From Isoetes taiwanensis (Eukaryota; Streptophyta; Lycopodiopsida; Isoetales; Isoetaceae), in the NCBI GenBank assembly GCA_021234155.1, contig JAJEKV010000052.1, forward strand, positions 3,500,197-3,564,196: 64,000 nt of DNA. The letters are read 5' to 3'. The notes under the pieces were generated by a model. It saw only the letters and a list, made by a program, of their open reading frames with translations. It did no database searches and was not told the DNA's origin. Numbering within the stretch: position 1 is the first letter of the stretch; each line of letters opens with the position of its first letter. The translations under genes were made by a program, and so were the position numbers. This document shows positions 57,561 to 64,000 of the stretch, piece after piece.

Positions 57561-58005
57561 AAATTATAAAATATGAAATAATAAATATCTAGTCATACCC
57601 GTGCTTCGGTTCTATTGTTATCGTGTCATTGTCTAGATTTGCTTCTTCATCTCCTGCAATTGTATTCTAATATTCTAACCAATTTATCAGTCCCGCTATG
57701 AATAATGGCTAATATGGACTGCGGTAATAAATGAGTCTCAAATTTTGTAGTCGCTTAATGCATTCTTATCAAGTTCCTCCCCCGCAAATAATCTCCAAGC
57801 AGGACGAAGATATTCAGAAGTTTTCCCCGATGGGGTTGGTAAAAGGAGTATAGAAAATGATGCGCTGGCCATCTTTTTAGAGAGCTTGATTCACGCTTGA
57901 TAATCGAGCCACGCGCACACAAAAGTTCAGCTTTAGAGGATATTATGCTAGACACTCCACCGATATTTCTCGGGTGGATCTAGTTGGTTCTCAAGATAGT
58001 GTAGA

Positions 58006-58422
58006 TTGTTAGATAAGAAAGTCCTTGAGACCTGCATTTCATTTCGCTTGTGCAAACCAAGTGGGCGGCTTGATTTGATAACCGATTCTCGCTGGATTTT
58101 TGTTTCAGCTCGCCATTCCAAAAAATCAACGCTAAGCACATTTGCCTCTAAGCACATTTGGCGATGGAATTGTGGAGAAAAAAAAGGTAAGATGCTTCGT
58201 TTATAGATTAAAAATCAATGCATGTGGAAATTTAGATATCGTTATTGGGATAGTTCGCAAAGTTATGTCTTCGAAAAGTACCGAGCAGTGTTTGTCAAGG
58301 CAAAGAATTTGCGTGTGAATGATGTGGTTTCGCTTGAGAGAGATATCCAAGGTAAAAAATTTTACATCACCGGGCTAAGGGATCCTTCTCCGGTGCTGGA
58401 AATTACAAAGTTGTTGCGGTGA
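58006..58422 (+). pseudogene. B3 DNA-binding domain (RAV-like) with one in-frame stop
   Basis: A single frame of 139 codons is broken only by TAG at about 58204. After the stop, [20 protein letters not shown] followed by [18 protein letters not shown] matches the RAV/NGATHA B3 core (WRFRYSYWNSSQSYVxTKGWSRFVKEKxLxAGDVVxF). Before the stop, KKGKMLRL matches the preceding GxxLxF strand. B3 domains bind CACCTG- or CATGCA-type DNA. The TKGWSR segment is altered to FEKYRAV, which may affect binding. No AP2 domain is seen nearby. Probably a transposon-captured fragment. Confidence 0.78.
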
Positions 58423-59399
58423 TGCAAATGCCCTTGCGTAAAGTTTTGTTTGCCGTTTGGAGTCGATATTTGGTATTGAAGCAACTTAAATTCTATCTTT
58501 GATATAACTATAATATGGTAGTTTTGAGCTCGATTAGCTCCTCGGGTTGATCCGTAATTTTTGAGCTCTAATTTAGCTTTATGGTTGATCCGTAATTTTT
58601 GAGGCACCGGGCTGTATGTATATAAGCATGATGTAGAATACAAAAACTGGATATATGATATGATATAGATTTTAAATCGCTTTTCAAAATGGAATTTGAA
58701 GATAAAAAATATGAAGAAGATGAATATGATCGATGGATATCAAGAAGATGAATGCCAACCATGAATAAGGATATGACAATAATATTGCTTGTTTTAATTT
58801 GTATAGGCCTATTTGTGCTATGGGTATTTTGAAAAAAAAGGTATGAATTTAGTGATGGACATGGAGTTGGAGATGGTTGATCCAATTTTTTGAGCTCATA
58901 ATTTAGCTTCGGGTTGATCCGTGAGAAAGAGAAAAAAAGAAGGAATTAGAAATGACATATGGATTTACCCTCAGAATTTCTACAACGAGAATATTGGGTA
59001 GTCAAAAAGTGGGACTCCCATATCCTCAAACCCAACATCTTTAGAGAAGCAACAAAATGCAATCAATGAGGAACTTGGTGTCCAAAGATAGTGGGAGAAC
59101 CTTTCTCGACGAATTTGCAAATCCAAGGCATTAATGTCCCATGTGTCAAAGCTGCCCGATCAAAATTTGCCTAAAAAATGCCATCGCCCACGGGCGGGCA
59201 TCGCCACGACAAATGTCACTTCAAGAAATGTCGACCTCGGCCACACAATTTGCTCGCGGATGCTTTAATCGCTTTTATGTTCAAGTGTTTTGAGGTATGC
59301 AGATTTTAGGTTGTTACACAAAACTTGCTCGGGATTTTAGGTTGCTCGCCCGAACAAACATAGGTATACATAAATTTCATAACCGAAATGTAAATGTCA
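58423..59399. repeat. Spacer with three copies of a GGTTGATCCGT repeat
   Basis: GGTTGATCCGTAATTTTTGA and the neighbouring GAGCTC-TAATTTAGCTT recur at about 58542, 58583 and 58912. Nothing coding is supported; the rest is AT-rich. Confidence 0.6.
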
Positions 59400-59670
59400 C
59401 ATTAAATGTCGATTATTAATGTCGACGTCGTGATGCGACGTCATGTGACATTACAGAACATAAGACACGTCAGTACGTACTTGCCACGTGTACTGCCAGG
59501 TCGCATGTGACCTGGATTTTGACCGTTGACTATACGTCGCATGCGACGTGGTCTACAGAACGTACGACACGCCCCGGGTATCGCATTTCGCCAGTGTACC
59601 GCCAAGTCGAGGTGACTTGGCATGTGACCGTTGACACTACGCCGCCGGGCGACGTCACGCCAAGACGCGA
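59400..59670 (+). repeat. GCATGCGACGT / GACGTCATGTGAC motif cluster
   Basis: GTCGCATGCGACGTGG, GATGCGACGTCATGTGAC and ACACGTCAGTACG words, with GTGACCTGG and GTGACTTGG partners, recur within 270 bp upstream of a TATA box. Structure resembles CACTA subterminal repeats next to the first exon. Confidence 0.6.
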
Positions 59671-59693
59671 CGTTAAAGATTTCTATATAAACA

Positions 59694-59701
59694 ACTTTTT
59701 T
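59694..59701 (+). promoter_or_regulatory. TATA box candidate
   Basis: TATATAAA lies 93 bp upstream of an ATG (59794), just downstream of the subterminal motif cluster, with a pyrimidine-rich leader in between. Confidence 0.5.
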
Positions 59702-59793
59702 CTCGGCCTTCATTGTTATTTCTTTTCGCCTCTTCCGTTCTAGCCTTTGGTGTTCTTCTTTTTAACCATATCTTATACTTGTTGCTGCCCTAC

Positions 59794-59897
59794 ATGGATC
59801 ACCATGGTCATCGGCATGATCGACGCCTGGAGATGGCCAGGAGACAGATTGATGCTGTCTTACCACCAGGGGAGGCGGATATGCGGAACCGCCACAT
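59794..59897 (+). CDS. Possible first coding exon with GTAAGT donor
   Basis: ATG at 59794 opens a frame encoding MDHHGHRHDRRLEMARRQID and then AVLPPGEADMRNRH. GTAAGTTA at 59898 is a strong plant 5' splice site, and the frame stops right after it. With the TATA box upstream this looks like the start of a spliced gene running right. Plausible acceptors (ATATGTAG) lie near 60640, leading into the SET-like exon region. The family of the N-terminus is not recognised. Confidence 0.4.
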
Positions 59898-59989
59898 GTA
59901 AGTTACTGGATTTTTGTATTTAGTAGCCTACATATATAAACTAGGAGAGGACGGTAATCGCGAAAGTAGTAAAAAAAAACGCAGTGTGT

Positions 59990-60280
59990 TTTTGGTCAAG
60001 GACACCTGGTCGCTTCCACTTGAGTGGAGAGGACAGGTGTGCCAGCCCAAACTCACCCTTCATACCTTACTAAGTACAATGTAGATTACAAAATTGAGGT
60101 GTCACGTGAAGTCAAGGTCATATGTCGACTTCACCTTGAGTGGAGGGACCTCTATGTATCGGGCTAGCTGCCTCAAAAAGATCTTTATTGAAATTGAAAC
60201 TTATATAAGGGTCATACTGAAAGGGGCATGGTCGGGCTTCACCTTGAGTGGGAGAGGACCACGGTCCCGCCAAAGGCCCC
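59990..60280 (+). repeat. Three copies of the 122-bp-type repeat (same family as 21.2-21.5 kb)
   Basis: TTCCACTTGAGTGGAGAGGA, CTTCACCTTGAGTGGAGGGA and CTTCACCTTGAGTGGGAGAG are spaced by about 115 bp. Reverse complements match the 21-kb copies, including GGTGTG.CAGCCCAAACTCACC against the 21-kb GGTGAGTTTGG.CC word. It lies within the possible intron. Confidence 0.7.
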
Positions 60281-60290
60281 TCTGGGCCCA

Positions 60291-60329
60291 TTTAGGATTT
60301 AGGGTTTAGGGTTTAGGGTTTAGGGTTTA
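60291..60329 (+). repeat. Interstitial telomeric repeat (TTTAGGG)n
   Basis: About five consecutive TTTAGGG units, the first with one change (TTTAGGA). The orientation and unit are those of most plant telomeres. Too short for a real chromosome end. Confidence 0.9.
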
Positions 60330-60649
60330 TACTACCATATATTGTATCTATCACGTACTGCTCAAACTATTGTGCAAGATATAGTACTTACCTTTTGTAA
60401 TTGGCGAGGGACAAAAATAGTTTGCGATTGTAAAAGATGTATGGGGCTGAAGAGACGACTTAGAACGGTTGTTGAAGACCATCCTGGATAAGATTTGGTA
60501 CATTTGAACAACCCACCGTGATCCGATGCTCGCCATGGATAATGTTGGTATACAATTATTATTTGTTTTTTTTTTAAGAGTATCTCTCCCCAGCTTTTAA
60601 GTATATATTCAAGATGTTTATGATATCTAAATATGTAGGTAGATGATGC

Positions 60650-61468
60650 CGATGTCTCCTCCAAACTAGATGTGGATTTTGGTTTAATGTTGTCCATAGA
60701 GGCATATGAAACTGAAGCAAGAACGGGATTCATCAATAATGTGGATGGGTGCCGCCAACGCCGAAAGTGTTCCCCCGCGGAAAGAACACCTAAGGGCTAC
60801 AATCATGAGAACATTGCATGTGTCGCACATTTCCCAAAAACGCTTTGGCCTCACCGCTCGAAAGCTGAAATTCCCTCAAGAATTGCAAAGATTAGTCCCA
60901 CCCCTTTGTTAGGCAATCGCGAAGACATTTGGCTTGTGAGGACTTACCTATCCCTATGGATCAAGAATTTGCTTATTGGGGGAAGAAGATACATCATTAT
61001 GCGGAGCCGCATTTGTCCGTAAGTCGGATTCTACTTATCTCCCAAGACGCCAGATAGAAGTGGAGCCAGATACCCACATTCCATTAATGCCATATGCGTG
61101 TCCCGAAAGTACCATTGGAAAACTTGGCAAACTTTGACTAAATATGCTTGGCGATGAGGATTTATGGAATGAATTCCAATGCCGCTACCGATAGTCGTGG
61201 GGGGCATGTGATGAGGAGTTGAAGTTTATTGATGGTCGCCGTGGGTTCATGGCAATATTGCAGTGGTTCATCAACAGTTCTATTGACAACCGTGAGCGAT
61301 GCAATTGTGAATTTTAGAGTGTCAAGGAGGGGAGGAAGATTTTTTACAAGATCCGTGAAAAAGCGTGATATATCATGGTGTGTGCTATTAAAAAGCATAA
61401 ACATTGGAGATGAGTTATTCATCAACTATCGCTATGATAGACCTCCCCCATTTGAGATGGAACAATAG
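60650..61468 (+). pseudogene. Decayed gene with SET-domain-like C-terminal signature
   Basis: The first part (60650-61020) reads DDADVSSKLDVDFGLMLSIE and continues YETEARTGFINN; unrecognised. The second part (about 61208-61440) reads ELKFIDGRRGFMAILQWFIN, then NCEF, a stop, KIFYKIREKA, a stop and VCAIKKH. After a frameshift it reads SINIGDELFINYRYD. The spacing resembles the SET-domain pattern DGxxxGNxxRFINHS...PNCxF...I...A.xxIxxGDELxxxYxY. The His of NHS and the post-SET cysteines are not apparent. If correct, this is a captured histone-methyltransferase-like fragment, inactive as read. Confidence 0.45.
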
Positions 61469-61904
61469 TATTGTTGTACTAAAAAAAAGGAATAAAGAGG
61501 TTTTTTTTTTAATATGTTTTTGTCATTCGTGAGTCTATACAAATGGTTGTATGTATTTTATACTTATTACATTATTTGACATGATGGTTAATAATGCTAC
61601 CCCCGGTTAATGAACTCATTCAGAAATGGCCCCATCCCGGATCCATTAGTTCGGTTACAGCAAAGGGAAAACCCATCGCCGTGGAATTTCTGGGTCGTGA
61701 GCGCGACCAATATGAAGATATTGCATAACGATCAATATGAAGAGGATGAACTATTGGATCTAACCCGAACGGTCTCGCGGACGGTTTTACGATGTCTCAA
61801 TCAAACCCTAATCTAGGATAGCTGAGGATCGTCTGATCAGATCCGGTTGTCGAGGATTTGATCGCGATCAACCTCAACCCGGATCATTACGTCCGATCCT
61901 TTAA

Positions 61905-63175
61905 GAGGAAAGGAAAGGCACCGGGTAAAAAGGAAAGACCGACGGAAAAGGAAAGGAAAAGACACCCAGCGCCGGAAAGAAAAAAGAAAGGAGAAAAGGA
62001 AGGTAAAAAGGACACCATGAAAAGGAAAAAGGGGAAAAGGTGAGAATGGAACAAGAGAAAAGAAAAAGGGAAGGGAGGAAAAGGAAGAAAACAGGGCAAC
62101 CGGAAAAAAAAGGTGAAGACCAGCAAGGACGGAAGGAAAAGGGGAAGATAAGAACGATGGAGAGAAGGGCGCTACTGAAAAACAGAAAGGAAGGAAAAGA
62201 GGCAAAAAAAAGGAAAAGGGCACGAGGAAAAGGAGGAGGAAACGAGAGAGGAAGGAGAAAGTGGCAACGAGAAGAGGAAAAGGTGGAGGAAAGGAAAAAA
62301 AAGAAGGGAAAGGAGAAAAGGAAAAGTGAAAAGCAAAAAAGAGAACGAAACATGAAAGGAGGAAAAGAGGAAAAGGAAAAAGGAAGAGGGAAGTGGGAAA
62401 AAGGAGGAAAAAGGCATGTGGAAAAGGTGGAAAAATAGAATGGAAAGAAAGGAAAAGACAACTGACCGAGACACAACACAGTGGAAAGGAAAAGGAAAAA
62501 GGAAAAAAGGAAAAAGGAAAAGGAAAGTGGAAAGTGGAAAGGAAAGGAAAGAGAAAAAGGAAGGAAAGAGGACCCACAAGGCACGAGAAGAAAATGGAAG
62601 AAAACGACAAAGAACGACACAAAGACACGAGAAGGAAAGGAAAATGAGAAGGAATGAAAGAGGTGGAGAAGAAAGAAAAAAAAAAAGAAAAAATACATGG
62701 AAAAGAAGAAAATGAGGAAAATGGAGAAGAGCCAACGCACAAAACCCGGAGGCATGGATGGACCGGAGCACACCGAGCCACTGAGCCGACCCATCAGCCC
62801 CAACGGAACGGACCGGATCATCCCGACCCACAACGGACCGACCAGGAACGGAAAAGGAAAATACACAAAGGAAGGACCCAAGAAAACGAAAGACAAGGAA
62901 GAGGAAGGAAAGGAAGGAAAATGGACAAGGAAGGACCGACAGGACCCGACCAATAACCAGGAAAGGAGACATGGAAGTGGAAGAAAGGAAATGGAAAGGA
63001 AAAAGGAGGAAGGGATCCGGGAAATGGAAAGGAAGGAAGAAAGGAGGAAGAGAGTGGAAGGAAAGGAAAAGGAAAGAAAGGACGGAAAGGAACGGAAAGA
63101 TAAGAAAAAGGAAAAATAGAAAGACAGGACCGAAGAGTCAAAGAAAATGAAGGAAAAAGGAAAAGGACAAGAAAG
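61905..63175. repeat. Purine-rich tract with ACCGAC/CACAC interruptions
   Basis: GGAAAAGG-type sequence as in H4, increasingly interrupted by CCGAC and ACACA words after 62.45 kb. Long frames on both strands are compositional artefacts. Confidence 0.75.
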
Positions 63176-64000
63176 AAAAGAACGCAGATGAGGAAGGAAA
63201 GGAGGAAGAATGGTGAAAGAGGAACGGAATAACGCATGGAATAATGGAGATGGAGGAGCCCATGACACAGTGGACATGAGCGGAAAACAGAACGCCAGAC
63301 CAAAGATGGACATGGAGGAAGAGCCCCGGAAAGAATGAATCCCTTTAGCCCAGCCGACCCTGGGATCCATTGAGCCCGGAAAGCATGGAAACGACACAGG
63401 GACTTAAAGGAAGGTGACCAAGGAAGGACACGGAAGGAGGATGGAAACGATGGATTTAACCCGGAGAACGGAAACGCCAGTGGACGGAAAGCCGGACAGC
63501 CCCGGAGAGGAAATGGACCACTGATGGATGGAATGGTGGAGGAATGGAACGCACAGAATGGGTATAAATATAAATACACCATAGTGTGCATGAATAACCT
63601 GCACGAGACAGCAGTGAAGGAAGACAGAGACCAAGGAGACGGAGCCGGAATGGGCTTTCTTGGATAACCCTTCCATTTTCTTTTTGACTCCATATAATCT
63701 TTTCTACACATTTTTTCCTCTTCCTTTCTTAGAATCGGGATTTTCCTCCGGATCTCAAAAGCGGATCTACGCCCGATGCCGAACGAGGATCTGGATCCGT
63801 GCCTGATCCCGCGAACGGACGCCGATCCTGACGGATCCCAAAAACGCCCAAGCGACGAACGCGGAAAGGAAAGGATGGAAGGAATGACCGACGGATGACG
63901 AGGAAATGGAGGAAGGAAAAAGGAAGAAAGGAGGGAAGGAAGGAGGAAAAGGAGGGAAGGAAGGAAAGGATGGGGAATGGATGGAGGTCGAGATCTCGAG
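63176..64000. other. No supported gene
   Basis: Purine-biased sequence with GGAAGGA and GATCCG words. GGGTATAAATATAAATACAC near 63560 resembles a TATA region, but no convincing ORF follows. No Helitron 3' end seen. Confidence 0.35.

Larger units (their letters stand above)
61759..64000 (+). mobile_element. Possible sixth Helitron of the tract family (5' part, degraded)
   Basis: TCTCAATCAAACCCTAATCT at about 61795, followed by GGATAGCTGAGGATCG, matches the 5' subterminal region of H4 (39.46-39.49 kb), and CTTTAAGAGGAAA introduces a purine-rich tract just as in H4. The expected TCTTATATTATAATGTT start is not intact; a TC at about 61759 is a guess. The 3' end is not in the window. Confidence 0.45.

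Noticed and set aside
61837-63711. ORFs of 297-498 codons, apparently with membrane-like hydrophobic stretches
   Set aside because: Hydrophobicity comes from Phe/Leu codons in a pyrimidine-rich strand, so these are not membrane proteins.

Overview
The window is repeat-dominated nuclear DNA of a land plant. Evidence for a plant: plant-type telomeric TTTAGGG repeats (about 60.29 kb), a tRNA-Met-type LTR-retrotransposon primer site, CACTA (En/Spm) TNP2 transposase remnants, Helitron termini, and a plant-specific B3 DNA-binding domain. No species is assigned. There is no rRNA gene, no clear tRNA gene, and no complete recognisable cellular gene. Almost everything is transposon, transposon cargo or tandem repeat.

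Layout. 0-5.1 kb: a young non-autonomous LTR retrotransposon on the minus strand, with near-identical LTRs and one intact 262-aa ORF but no gag-pol. 5.2-6.3 kb: a broken plus-strand gene. 7.5-8.7 kb: a 38-bp-type minisatellite split by a 495-bp hAT-like element. 9.3-9.6 kb: a small ORF behind a TATA box. 12.8-22.6 kb: a CACTA-like element with CACTACAAAA terminus and inverted subterminal repeats; it carries a spliced 127-aa ORF and a degenerate protein-kinase-like gene on the minus strand, and has two Helitrons (H1, H2) inserted back to back. 22.6-27.3 kb: Helitron H3, inserted at the right subterminal repeats. 28.8-36.9 kb: a tandem array with a unit of about 1.1 kb. 36.9-45.9 and 47.9-54.7 kb: two copies (A and B) of a larger block holding TNP2 remnants, separated by more array units. 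Helitron H4 and a small inverted-repeat element sit only in copy A; Helitron H5 sits only in copy B. 55.2-61.5 kb: gene fragments with SNF2-helicase, B3 and SET-like signatures between short-motif repeat clusters. 61.8-64 kb: a purine-rich tract resembling the Helitron interiors.

The most interesting system is the Helitron family. Its members begin TCTTATATTATAATGTT (or close to it), end in a CCCAGC-loop-GCTGGG hairpin plus CTAG, and insert between A and T. The reciprocal empty sites in blocks A and B confirm two insertions at base level. H1, H2, H4 and H5 are filled with kilobase purine-rich tracts, and the purine strand is always the same strand relative to the Helitron ends. The very long Phe/Ser/Pro/Leu reading frames over these tracts are low-complexity artefacts.

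Caution: many differences between repeat copies are short GC-rich indels, so part of the apparent gene decay, especially after 28 kb, may be uncorrected sequencing error.
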